Part shown: positions 43,487-52,472 of the stretch, one piece after another
Layout: every line of letters begins with the position of its first letter
How positions within the stretch are numbered: the first letter of the stretch is position 1
From: Clostridium cellulovorans 743B
GTDB taxonomy: Bacteria; Bacillota; Clostridia; Clostridiales; Clostridiaceae
Assembly: GCF_000145275.1 (NCBI RefSeq)
Contig: NC_014393.1
Span: 4,154,001 to 4,218,000, forward strand
Length of the DNA: 64,000 bases
Reading direction: 5' to 3'
The notes under the pieces: generated by a model
The model's input: only the letters and a program-made list of their open reading frames with translations
Told to the model about the DNA's origin: nothing
Databases searched by the model: none
Program-made: the position numbers and the translations under genes

Positions 43487-44311
43487 ATGATAATCAACCA
43501 CAATATGAACGCTATGAATGCACAAAGAAATATGGGGATCAACAATAGTAATGCTGCTAAATCAATGGAGAAGTTATCTTCAGGTTTAAGAATAAATAGA
43601 GCTGGCGATGATGCTGCTGGTTTATCAATTTCTGAAAAAATGAGAGCTCAAATCAGAGGTCTTGATCAAGCTTCTAGAAATGCTCAAGATGGTATTTCTT
43701 TAATCCAAACTGCAGAAGGTGGCTTAAATGAAACTCAAAGTATCCTTCAAAGAATGAGAGAACTAGCTGTTCAAGGTGCAAATGATACAAACGCTAATGT
43801 TGATAGAGCTGCTATTAAAGCCGAAATGGATACTCTAACAACAGAAATCGATAGAATTGCTAAAACAACTGAGTTCAACGAAAAGAAATTATTGAACGGT
43901 TCATTAGCTGCAACAGGCGTTAAATTACAAATCGGAGCTAACTCTGATGTTAACTTAACACTTGAAATTAAGATAGTATCCATGGCTGCTTCTGGTCTTG
44001 GAATATCTGGTCTATCTGTTGGTACAAATAGTGCAGCAGCAACTGCAATTACTAAGATTAACGATGCTATAAAGGCTGTATCAACTCAAAGATCAGCGCT
44101 TGGAGCTACTCAAAATAGACTTGAACACACAATTTCTAACTTAAATAATGCTTCAGAAAACTTACAAGCAGCAGAATCAAGAATAAGAGACGTTGACATG
44201 GCTAAGGAAATGATGCACTTTACAAAGAATAACGTTCTTCAACAAGCTGCTCAATCTATGTTATCTCAAGCTAACCAAGCACCACAAAACGTCCTTCAAT
44301 TATTAAAATAG
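43487..44311 (+). CDS. fliC: Flagellin
   Basis: 274 residues, the minimal type: conserved D0/D1 N-terminus (MIINHNMNAMNAQRNMGINN, then SMEKLSSGLRINRAGDDAAGLSISEKMRAQ in part), a short variable centre (about 140-185), and the C-terminal coiled coil with LGATQNRLEHTISNLN and NVLQQAAQSMLSQANQ. No signal peptide; exported by the flagellar type III apparatus. TAGGAGG ribosome site. It stands alone between a sigma-D promoter and a strong terminator; no chaperone or csrA gene is adjacent. Confidence 0.97.
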   Translation: MIINHNMNAMNAQRNMGINNSNAAKSMEKLSSGLRINRAGDDAAGLSISEKMRAQIRGLDQASRNAQDGISLIQTAEGGLNETQSILQRMRELAVQGANDTNANVDRAAIKAEMDTLTTEIDRIAKTTEFNEKKLLNGSLAATGVKLQIGANSDVNLTLEIKIVSMAASGLGISGLSVGTNSAAATAITKINDAIKAVSTQRSALGATQNRLEHTISNLNNASENLQAAESRIRDVDMAKEMMHFTKNNVLQQAAQSMLSQANQAPQNVLQLLK

Positions 44312-44356
44312 TTTAATACACTAAATACTAAACTTCTTTAGTGAAATAGGCTAAGA

Positions 44357-44396
44357 AAGATGACTCAAAAGTTCCTAGGAACTTTGAGTCATCTTT
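44357..44396 (+). terminator. Flagellin terminator
   Basis: Long stem AAAGATGACTCAA...TTGAGTCATCTTT with an inner AGTTCC/GGAACT, followed by TTTT. Confidence 0.9.
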
Positions 44397-44443
44397 TCAA
44401 TTCTTTTATAAATATTTTTCTACATTAAACTATAATCCTATTA

Positions 44444-44980
44444 CTATATCTTAAAAGAACTTCTTTTTAATGCAACTAAAACAACATTAGTAGTAAACAA
44501 AACTAATACAGTATTACCAACAGTTGCGGGAAGTACAACTGAGTTAAATAATATACCAAATGGTAATTCCACTCCCATTATATAAATTGCTGTTGATAGA
44601 AATATAGTTCCACTAACAAGGGTTCCAACAATTGATACAACCACCATTTTAACTTGCTTAATCAAACTGTTGCCTTTAGCTTTTTCTTCTAATGTATTAA
44701 ATGTCTTAAGTATAAAGAATACAACCTGTGCTGTGATGATTTTATCTATAATATTTGGTATCTGTCCTCCTGGCATAGTAGTTGTCAGTGCTGTTAATAT
44801 TCCAGAAGCTAGTCCAACTGCTAAAGTAGTCTTATAATCCCCACAGATTAAAATTGTAATAAACATCATGGCTAAAAACGGATCTGGTTTCATTCCTCCA
44901 AGAAATCCTGGCATGATATAATGAAGAATAAGTCCAACTGCTAAAAATAATGATGCTATTGTTAATTTTCTAGTGCTCAT
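44444..44980 (-). CDS. trpP: Tryptophan transporter TrpP
   Basis: 178-residue membrane protein with five or six helices. The N-terminus (KLTIASLFLAVGLILHYIMP then GGMKPDPFLAMMFI) matches TrpP/YhaG of Bacillus, the tryptophan transporter regulated in response to tryptophan. The identity is strengthened by a T-box leader with a TGG (Trp) specifier directly upstream. AAGGAGAG ribosome site. Confidence 0.9.
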   Translation of the reverse strand: MSTRKLTIASLFLAVGLILHYIMPGFLGGMKPDPFLAMMFITILICGDYKTTLAVGLASGILTALTTTMPGGQIPNIIDKIITAQVVFFILKTFNTLEEKAKGNSLIKQVKMVVVSIVGTLVSGTIFLSTAIYIMGVELPFGILFNSVVLPATVGNTVLVLFTTNVVLVALKRSSFKI

Positions 44981-45113
44981 AAAAAATCTCTCCTTAATAT
45001 ATATTTTTTGTTTGAAAGGGTAATTTCATTGTCTTGTTTGCTTTTTTCATATAAGTCTATATTGTTATACAGAAATACTAAATGTATTAAAATCTATTTT
45101 CCTACAAAAAACT

Positions 45114-45375
45114 AAAAAACCTCGTCCCTAACCAATAGGGCGAAGTTACTCCGCGGTGCCACCTAAATTATACTTATAAAAGTATCACTCTTTTTCAGAT
45201 ACCAACATATCCTATCCCCTATAACGGAGGGCTTCCGCCAAATACTACTACCTTACAATTAAAGGTTTCGGTTTGTTTCTCCAAGGTCCATTCACTACAA
45301 GCCATCGTATCGAATTTCCACCATCATCGACTCTCTAAAACTATACTTTATAGCTACTCTTCCTTATCTAAGAAT
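45114..45375 (-). promoter_or_regulatory. Tryptophan T-box riboswitch of trpP
   Basis: Minus strand: Stem I with AGTA (loop E), GAA-TGG-A specifier segment (TGG at 45290-45288), T-box core TTAGGTGGCACCGCGG (45166-45151), and terminator stem CTTCGCCCTA/TAGGGACGAG followed by six T. The Trp specifier fits the downstream trpP. Confidence 0.93.
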
Positions 45376-45994
45376 TTAATTATATCATTAATATAATAAT
45401 ATCCTTTTACATGAAGCTTGTCAATAAAAGCATCTTAAATTATCTAAATTTGTTTATGCTCAATATGTAAGCTTTGATAAAAATTCTTTATAGATTATAT
45501 TGATGGTTCATTATGCCCGTAGAGTTCTGATAAAGTTACAATGATGAAACTTATATATCATATTTACATCTTACGCAATTATTATATCTAAAATTTAGCA
45601 CTAACTATACCATATCTAAACTTATGCCTCATGAAAAACTTTGTTATAATTTTCACAATTTATATTGTTTTGCTTTATCATTAGTATTATTATATTAGAT
45701 AATGAATTAACTTCTTATCTTAATTCATTATCTATATCTATTGAAAGTTGTATACTTCATTGTCTAATCACTTTTAATAACATATTTTCAATAGTTACCA
45801 AATAACATAACGTACTTTTATTCTCTGTATCCTATGGCATATCCCGTAGATATAGAAAAACATAACGCATTCCTGACTGTAGGGACATATAACTCTACAA
45901 GAAGCTAATGCTTAATAATGATGTTCTTTTATAATTTACTATCATAATACTATATACTAATTTTTAGAGTTTTTGTTTTAAGGAGTTAAAATTA
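45376..45994 (+). other. AT-rich leader region of the TM1266-hydG unit
   Basis: About 620 bases between the divergent T-box and the TM1266-family gene. The only local structure I see is a stem at 45867-45911 (GCATT/AATGC closing, TGTAG/CTACA inner), 83 bases before the start codon. No conserved riboswitch or remnant gene is recognised. Confidence 0.4.
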
Positions 45995-46243
45995 ATGGAA
46001 GATAAGAGAATAGGCATTATAGGGATAATAGTTGAAAACTTAGAAAGTGTCGGTGCAGTCAATAATGTGATTCACAGTTTTAATAATTTAGTTATAGGTA
46101 GAATGGGCGTACCTTATAGAGAGAGAAATATTTCCGTTATATCCTTAATCGTGGAAGGAACAAGTGATGAAGTAAGTGCTTTCACAGGTAAACTAGGACG
46201 TATTCCTCATATCAGTGTTAAATCTGCCTTAGCTAAAAAATAA
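45995..46243 (+). CDS. TM1266-family iron-only hydrogenase system protein
   Basis: 82 residues with an ACT/NikR-C-like beta-alpha-beta fold (KRIGIIGIIVENLESVGAVN, then GRMGVPYRERNISVISLIVEG, cited in part, and GKLGRIPHISVKSALAK). The family (TIGR03959) is found next to hydE/F/G genes and is called a putative regulator of the [FeFe]-hydrogenase system; its mechanism is unknown. It is 23 bases upstream of hydG, with AAGGAG and GGAGG ribosome sites, and surely co-transcribed. Confidence 0.88.
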   Translation: MEDKRIGIIGIIVENLESVGAVNNVIHSFNNLVIGRMGVPYRERNISVISLIVEGTSDEVSAFTGKLGRIPHISVKSALAKK

Positions 46244-46266
46244 TTCTAAATGATGGAGGTATAATA

Positions 46267-47676
46267 ATGACATTCCAAAAAGCTAGTTTTATTGACGACG
46301 AAAAAATTAAAGAATATTTAAAGCTTGGTGAAGAAAAAGCAAAAGATAAAGAATATCTAAAATCACTTATTGAGAGATCTAAAGATGCTAAAGGACTTTC
46401 AATTGAAGAAATTTCTGCACTTATTTTTACTGAAGATGACGATATCCTTGAAAAGCTATACGAAACATCTCATCAAGTTAAAGAATCTATATACGGTAAC
46501 AGGATAGTTATGTTTGCACCATTATACGTTTCAAATCATTGTGTAAACGGCTGTACTTATTGTGGTTTTAGCTGTAAAAACCAAGAAAAACGTAGAAAGT
46601 TAACCCAAGAAGAAGTAGCTAGAGAAGTAGAAATTATAGAATCTATGGGGCACAAAAGAATAGTTATAGAAAGCGGAGAGCATCCAAAGGAAACCCCTAT
46701 AGAATATATCTTAGATTGTATGAAAACTATCTATAGCGTTAATAAAGACAATGGCTCAATAAGAAGAGTTAATGTGAATATTGCTGCAACTACCGTTGAA
46801 GAATATAGAATGCTTAAAGAAGCTGGAATCGGAACCTATACCCTTTTTCAAGAAACCTATCATAGAGAAACTTATAGTAAAATGCATCCTACAGGCCCAA
46901 AGCACGACTATGACTATCATACAACTGCAATGGATAGAGCCATGGAAGGCGGCATAGATGATGTTGGAATTGGAGTTTTATTTGGTCTATATGATTACAA
47001 ATATGAACTTATGGGATTATTCATGCATGCCAATCACCTAGAAGAAGCCTTTGGTGTAGGTCCTCATACTATTTCTGTACCAAGACTTAAACCTGCAATA
47101 GGCATGGATTTAGAGAAATATCCTTACCTTGTTAATGATAAGGATTTTAAAAAACTAGTTGCCATAATAAGAGTTGCAGTTCCTTACACTGGTATGCTTA
47201 TATCCACAAGAGAAGAGCCCTCATTCAGAAAAGAAGTTATTCACGTTGGTATATCTCAAGTCTCTGCTGGATCCATTACAGAAATTGGTGGATACTACGA
47301 TAGCCTTTACGGAGATTCAAATCTGGAAGGCGCCCAATTTGAAGGCGGCGACAACAGAACTGCTCCTGAAATCTTAAAAGAGCTTTGCCGTGATGGCTAT
47401 ATTCCTAGCTTCTGCACTGGTTGCTATAGACAAGGAAGAACTGGTGAAAGATTTATGGCTTTGGCTAAAACAGGCAACATACAAAATGTATGTCTTCCAA
47501 ATGCACTGATGACCTTTAAAGAATATCTTGTAGATTATGCTGATGATGAGCTAAAAGAAATAGGATTAAAAGCCATTGAAGATAACTTAAAGAATATAAC
47601 AAATGAAAAAATTCTTATTTTAACTAAAGAAAATTTAGCTAAAATCGAATCTGGAACTCGAGATTTGTATTTATAA
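46267..47676 (+). CDS. hydG: [FeFe]-hydrogenase maturase HydG
   Basis: 469-residue radical-SAM enzyme that cleaves tyrosine to make CO and CN ligands for the H-cluster precursor. The N-terminal cluster motif is C92-x3-C96-x2-C99 (CVNGCTYCGF). The C-terminal auxiliary cluster motif C-x2-C-x22-C is present (FCTGCYRQGRTG...VCLPNA). Length is typical. HydE, HydF and the hydrogenase itself are not in the window. It ends at a strong terminator. Confidence 0.96.
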   Translation: MTFQKASFIDDEKIKEYLKLGEEKAKDKEYLKSLIERSKDAKGLSIEEISALIFTEDDDILEKLYETSHQVKESIYGNRIVMFAPLYVSNHCVNGCTYCGFSCKNQEKRRKLTQEEVAREVEIIESMGHKRIVIESGEHPKETPIEYILDCMKTIYSVNKDNGSIRRVNVNIAATTVEEYRMLKEAGIGTYTLFQETYHRETYSKMHPTGPKHDYDYHTTAMDRAMEGGIDDVGIGVLFGLYDYKYELMGLFMHANHLEEAFGVGPHTISVPRLKPAIGMDLEKYPYLVNDKDFKKLVAIIRVAVPYTGMLISTREEPSFRKEVIHVGISQVSAGSITEIGGYYDSLYGDSNLEGAQFEGGDNRTAPEILKELCRDGYIPSFCTGCYRQGRTGERFMALAKTGNIQNVCLPNALMTFKEYLVDYADDELKEIGLKAIEDNLKNITNEKILILTKENLAKIESGTRDLYL

Positions 47677-47679
47677 AAC

Positions 47680-47724
47680 TAAGGGGCATCGCTAGCGTTT
47701 TTTAACGCTATTGCGACACCCCTT
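47680..47724. terminator. hydG terminator, probably bidirectional
   Basis: Stem AAGGGG-CA-TCGC-TAGCG with complement CGCTA-TTGCGA-CA-CCCCTT, followed by TTTATTTT. Confidence 0.85.
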
Positions 47725-47731
47725 TATTTTC

Positions 47732-47932
47732 TTATTTATTTTTTTCTATATTCTTTGCTACATGTTTTATTAGGAAAAACAAGTTAAGAATAACAACTAA
47801 AAGCCCTAATACTGCTGAAAAATTCAAAAATATGCTACTTGCTCTAGCTGTTTTCAATGCAAATCCTATAACCATTATTCCTGCACCCAAACACATTGCA
47901 AGAACATAAAAAGGTAAATTTTTTTCTTTCAT
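47732..47932 (-). CDS. Small two-helix membrane protein
   Basis: 66 residues with two hydrophobic segments (about 8-26 and 35-54) and a Lys-rich C-terminus, behind a perfect AGGAGGAAAGT ribosome site. No family recognised. It follows the decayed radical-SAM gene on the same strand and may be what remains functional of that unit. Confidence 0.6.
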   Translation of the reverse strand: MKEKNLPFYVLAMCLGAGIMVIGFALKTARASSIFLNFSAVLGLLVVILNLFFLIKHVAKNIEKNK

Positions 47933-47959
47933 TTTTACTTTCCTCCTTTCATTTTGTTT

Positions 47960-48805
47960 TTATATCACCTCCTCATAAGTTGGACTATTGTTCAAAATAT
48001 AATGCACTGCTTTCAGTGATATATCTAATTGATCTTTTACTGTAAAGTTTTTTGTTTCTACAATTGGGTCAACTATCGTGAATTGGCTGTAATCATCAGT
48101 TATAATATTTATCCCTAATTCATCACGATGCGTATATTGCCAAGTCCCTGGATAAGGAGTATTATATGTAAGTGCAATATCTGCGCCGAAATTTTCATAT
48201 ATTTCTCTAATAAAATCTACTGTTTCTTTCATTGTCTCGATTGTATCACAATAATGGCCAATCATAAAATTCACACTTAATTTCATTCCAGTGTCACAAG
48301 TATATTTTATAATGTTTCTTACATGATTTAAATCTATCTTTTTTCTTATCTTATCAAGAATTTCTTGACTGCCACTCTCTATGCCGTATACTATACCCCT
48401 ACATCCACCCTCAGCCATGCTCTTAATAAGTTCTCCTGTCATTACATCTATTCTTGATTCACATCGCCATGGAACATTTAAATTATTTTTCTCTGATATA
48501 TCTATAAATTTTAGAACTCTTTCAGGAAAAGCTGTAAAAGTATCATCTATAAAATATACTAAATCCATTTTTCCTTTCAGCAATTCTTTAAGAAGAACAA
48601 TCTCCATAAACACGCTCTCTATACTTCTCGTTCTATATGTAGCACCAGACAACGCTGTAGCAGAACAGTAAATACAATTTCCTGGACATCCTCTACTTGT
48701 CACAACATTTATAACGCGACCGTAAGCCTGTATATTTACAAATTCCCTCTTGATTATAGGGAGCAAATCCTCTGGCAATTTCAAAACCAATGCCCCTACT
48801 TGCAC
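47960..48805 (-). pseudogene. 5'-truncated B12-binding-type radical SAM gene
   Basis: The 281-codon frame starts inside the protein. It opens LPEDLLPIIKREFVNIQAYG, then VVTSRGCPGNCIYCS, the radical SAM cluster (C-x3-C-x2-C), followed by a complete radical SAM core (FIDDTFTAFPERVLKF, GIESGSQEILDKIRK). Proteins of this type normally have about 150-190 residues, a cobalamin-binding domain, before this point. Upstream the DNA instead encodes, in another frame, the start of a short-chain dehydrogenase, so a deletion has joined two genes. The GTG at its head has no ribosome site. It may be silent, or expressed as a core-only enzyme. Confidence 0.75.
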
Positions 48806-48869
48806 CTGTTATAAATACACATTGACCTAAAAACTCATTTCTATTATTTTTGATATTTTCATTTTCCAT
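48745..48869 (-). pseudogene. N-terminal fragment of a short-chain dehydrogenase
   Basis: From ATG 48869 (AGGTG six bases upstream) the minus strand encodes a linker, then CVFITGASRGIGFEIARGFA, the glycine-rich NAD(P) motif of an SDR, after which similarity stops and the frame runs into radical-SAM sequence read in the wrong frame, ending at TAG near 48690. The two genes share about 15 bases at the junction (around TTGCCAGAGGATTTGC). Confidence 0.75.
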
Positions 48870-48913
48870 AGAAACACCTAGCTCAAACTTTCTTGATATT
48901 TTATTTTTTACTT

Positions 48914-50140
48914 TTATATACCATTATTTTTTATTGTTAAATAAATTTGCTTTGGAGTTGGTAACTTTCCATACATAAGAACTCCAACTCTGAAGACAAT
49001 AGCCGATATGCAACCAACTACAAAAATAAATGCTGAAAGTACTGCAATAGAAGTAAATACTTCAGTCATAGTTATTTCAGATAAAACTATTCTTACAAAG
49101 GTCGCCCCCGGTGCAGTAAATGGTATATATGTACAAACTTTCACCAATGTACCATCTGGAACTTGAACAACCAATATTCCTATAAGCATTGAGAACATAA
49201 GAATCCTAGTCAAAGGTAAATTTACAAAAGACATTTCTTCAGTCTTATTAACAAGAGATCCTAAAGCCGCAAAAATAACGGAATAGAAAAAATACCCTAG
49301 CAAGAAGAAAATGACCAAAAATGCAATATTAGTCCCTGAAATAGATGAAAAATCAATATTTAATCCATCTAATGAAACTGATGATTTACTTCCGAATTTA
49401 TAAAAAAGTCCTCCAGTAATTCCATATATTTCAATCTGAGTTAATCCTGCGAGCCCTACACCAAAGGTTTTACCAACGAAAAGTGCAAGGGGTTTTGTAG
49501 ATGTTACAAGAAGTTCCATTACTCTGTTACCTTTTTCCATTGCAACAATAGATGAAACTGTTACTCCATAAGTCATAATAGAAATACTTAAAAGAATAAG
49601 CATAAGATAAGCAGGAACTAACGCATTTTGAGTATTCTGTTGAAGACTTTTTATTTGTATTTCTGATGGTGATATCAACTTTGATACAGTGCTAGAATCA
49701 ATAGAAAATGAATTTGCTAATGTATACATATGAATCGTTTCTATATAACTTTGAAGTATTTTGGGAGTATTATCTACTGTTGAAGAGTTCTTCACAAGAT
49801 AATCAATATAAATTTCAGTATCATTTTTTTGTTTAACTATAGCAACAGCATCTAAATCTTCATCAAGTACCTTTTCTTTAAGAGCATCTTCATTACTTTT
49901 TTTATCAATACTCCATTGAATTTTTTCAGAAGCTATAGGCTTCAAATCCTCATCACTTCAAAGCATAGCTCCGGTCTCATCAACAACAGTAATTTTTGTA
50001 TCTCACCCTCAGTAAGCTTTTCTAAAAAAATAAGGAGAATTAACAGCGACTCCAATAATCAATATAGTTATTAATGTTAATATTGCAAAACTCTTTGCAA
50101 AAACGCGTTCTTTATATGAGTATATTAAAATCTTAAACAT
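48914..50140 (-). pseudogene. ABC-2 type permease (NatB-like) interrupted by three in-frame TGA codons
   Basis: From ATG 50140 the frame encodes MFKILIYSYKERVFAKSFAI and a first membrane helix, then reads RKAY-TGA-G-TGA-DTKITVVDETGAML-TGA-SDEDLKPI and continues without shift into 343 intact codons with five or six helices (VPAYLMLILLSISIMTYGVTVSSIVAMEKGNRVMELLVTSTKP, cited in part), typical of NatB/YhaP sodium- or drug-export permeases. No ATPase gene precedes it. The downstream part might be translated from an internal start but would lack the first helix. Probably a recent pseudogene. Confidence 0.75.
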
Positions 50141-50434
50141 CTGTTTCACTACTAGTTTCCCACCTTATCAATAAAAATTTCAAATTTATTTATTATAATA
50201 TTAGCTGATATACTATTACAAACCTCCATAAGTATAGTATTAAAACTCTAGAACTACATATATTATTTAATGGATTAATTTATAGCTTGCCCTACTTATA
50301 AAAAGTAGTTTTTATTTGGATTATAAGTGGAAACTTTCTTCTATTTGTTTAAAATCTATATAGCTAACTAATCTCACTTAGTATATATTAAATAAGGGCA
50401 ATGCTAGCAATACCGAAAGTGGTGATTTATTTAA

Positions 50435-51295
50435 ATGAGTAATAGAATAAAAAATTTTATAAAAAACTCTATCCATTACATAATACTAGCTGTAAAAAGA
50501 TATAATGAAGATGCTGCGGACAGCCTAGCTTCTCATATATCATTAAACTTGTTACTTAGCTTTTTTCCTATAATGGTTTTTTTATTAACCTTAGCTGGTT
50601 ATAGCCCTATTGAAGGCGACCAAGTTATAGCTTTAATTTTAGATTTTATTCCTACTGAAGCTCATACACTTATGAAAAATACTATTTATCAAGTTTTAGA
50701 CCATAAAAATCCTACTTTGTTATCATTATCTTTATTAACAACTATGTACGGAGCTTCTAGAGGTTTTAAAGCTATACTTTTAGGACTAAATATTGCCTAT
50801 GATGTGGATGAGAACAGGGGCTTTATAGTAAGAAATCTTTTAGCTATATTTTTTACCTTCGCAATAGTACTTTTAGTCATCGGTTCACTACTTCTTTTAG
50901 TTTTAGGGCAAACAATTTGGGACTTTATAGAAAATATGTTAGATTTACCTGATAACTTTTTTATAATTTGGACTTTTATCAGATATGCAGGAATGTTTTC
51001 TATCATGTACATAACTTTTGCTATACTTTATGCTAAATCTTCTGCAATCAAATTACCATTCAAAACTGTTCGCTATGGGACCCTATTCACCACTATCAGT
51101 TGGTTTGTAGTATCCTATGGATTTTCTTTTTATGTAGATAATTTTGGTAACTATGCCAATATCTACGGAGGTATAGCTGGATTATTTATAATGATTCTGT
51201 GGCTAAATCTCATGTCTTCAGTGATTCTATTTGGCGGTGAGCTAAATGCTGCCATATATTATAAAAATCCTGGTAAAAGAAGGCACTTACGATAA
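50435..51295 (+). CDS. YihY/BrkB-family inner membrane protein
   Basis: 286 residues, six membrane helices. Family landmarks: DAADSLASHISLNLLLSFFPI near the N-terminus (cited in part), SRGFKAILLGLNIAYDV, and the C-terminal YGGIAGLFIMILWLNLMSSVILFGGELNA (cited in part). The family, once misnamed ribonuclease BN, has no firmly established function. GGTGAT ribosome site; monocistronic with a strong terminator after it. Confidence 0.9.
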   Translation: MSNRIKNFIKNSIHYIILAVKRYNEDAADSLASHISLNLLLSFFPIMVFLLTLAGYSPIEGDQVIALILDFIPTEAHTLMKNTIYQVLDHKNPTLLSLSLLTTMYGASRGFKAILLGLNIAYDVDENRGFIVRNLLAIFFTFAIVLLVIGSLLLLVLGQTIWDFIENMLDLPDNFFIIWTFIRYAGMFSIMYITFAILYAKSSAIKLPFKTVRYGTLFTTISWFVVSYGFSFYVDNFGNYANIYGGIAGLFIMILWLNLMSSVILFGGELNAAIYYKNPGKRRHLR

Positions 51296-51319
51296 TATAC
51301 ATATGAAATTTAAGATTAG

Positions 51320-51370
51320 AAAGAGTTCAGAAGATATGCAAGAAATTTCATTACATTTTCTGAACTCTTT
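51320..51370 (+). terminator. yihY-type gene terminator
   Basis: Perfect 13-bp stem AAAGAGTTCAGAA / TTCTGAACTCTTT with a 25-base loop. Confidence 0.7.
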
Positions 51371-51541
51371 ATTAATATATAGATTTAAATCAAAATTTTT
51401 TACTAAGCCCTATATTAAGCAATATTCCTCAAAGCACTATCATATATTATTTATATAGGTAATCTTAATAAGCTTTATTTATTAACTTATAATTTTATTA
51501 AGATATCCTCAGCTTTTACAAATTATAAAATGGTGATAATT

Positions 51542-52387
51542 ATGCTTCAATTAAAAATCAACTATAAGGAACTTACTAACGAAGAACTTGTAACCTTATA
51601 CCAAACCAATAAAGACATTACAGCACGTGATTATTTGATAATCAACAATAAAAGATTAGTATACAAAGCTGCATCCTTAAAAAAAGATACTTCTCTTTTA
51701 GCTTACGATGATTTGGTACAAGAAGGCTTAATTGGATTGATGATAGGTATCGAAAAATTTAATGCAGACTATAATAGTAAATTTTCAACCTACATTTATT
51801 ACTGGATAAAGCAAAGGATCGATAGAGCTATATACAATACAGGTACAAGTATCCGGCTTCCAATACACCTAATAAATAAAATCAATAAAGTAATGTATGT
51901 TGAAAATAAAAATAACGTAAAAAGCTTAGACAATGATTCAACTGACCTTTGCACTGATCTAGATATAACTGACAAACAATATGATTACTATAAGTTTCTC
52001 GTTAAGCAATTTAAAAATATAATATCTCTCAACTCTGCTCTTTTATCTGACAATTCAGAAGGTGATGAGGAACTAATAGATTTCATTGATGAAAACAGCT
52101 CAAATTTTGGCGACCCAGGTTCTAAAAATTACTCTATTGACTCTAATATAATAAAAGAGGAACTATCTCATGATTTAAATGAAGTTCTAAAAACCTTAAA
52201 CGAAAGAGAACAACATGTCCTGAGGATGCGTTTTGGACTTGATGACGGAGAAATGAAGACTCTTGAGCAAATTGGAAATCACTTTAATGTAACTCGTGAA
52301 AGAATTAGACAAATAGAAAGCAAAGCCCTAAAAAAACTAAGAAACCCTAAGATTCTAATGAGACTTGAGGGGTATTATTATAATTAG
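51542..52387 (+). CDS. Sigma-70 family RNA polymerase sigma factor with regions 2-4
   Basis: 281 residues from ATG 51542 (GGTGATAATT upstream). Region 2: RLVYKAASLKKDTSLLAYDDLVQEGLIGLM, then KFSTYIYYWIKQRIDRA; region 3 is diverged; region 4: TLNEREQHVLRMRFGL, TLEQIGNHFNVTRERIRQIESKALKKLR (cited in part), as in primary-like sigma factors. Region 1.1 is absent, so it is an alternative group 2/3-like factor. There is no anti-sigma gene adjacent, and the target promoters are unknown. Monocistronic. Confidence 0.88.
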   Translation: MLQLKINYKELTNEELVTLYQTNKDITARDYLIINNKRLVYKAASLKKDTSLLAYDDLVQEGLIGLMIGIEKFNADYNSKFSTYIYYWIKQRIDRAIYNTGTSIRLPIHLINKINKVMYVENKNNVKSLDNDSTDLCTDLDITDKQYDYYKFLVKQFKNIISLNSALLSDNSEGDEELIDFIDENSSNFGDPGSKNYSIDSNIIKEELSHDLNEVLKTLNEREQHVLRMRFGLDDGEMKTLEQIGNHFNVTRERIRQIESKALKKLRNPKILMRLEGYYYN

Positions 52388-52430
52388 ACTTATCTTGATG
52401 ATATTTATGATATCGATTAACCAAAGAAAA

Positions 52431-52467
52431 GAGCTATGACAAAAGTATTTACACTTTTATCATAGCT
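52431..52467. terminator. Bidirectional terminator between convergent sigma operons
   Basis: Stem GAGCTATGACAAAAGT / ACTTTTATCATAGCTC (one wobble) with A and T runs outside, serving the plus-strand sigma gene and the minus-strand ECF operon. Confidence 0.85.
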
Positions 52468-52472
52468 CCTTT

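Noticed and set aside
45840..45920. Known riboswitch upstream of the TM1266-hydG unit
   Set aside because: A modest stem exists (GCATT/AATGC), but no conserved core of a riboswitch class I can name is present.
48914..50140. Reassignment of TGA as a sense codon
   Set aside because: Several intact genes in the window end in TGA (for example the MerR fusion and the dus gene), so TGA is a working stop here; a local pseudogene is simpler.
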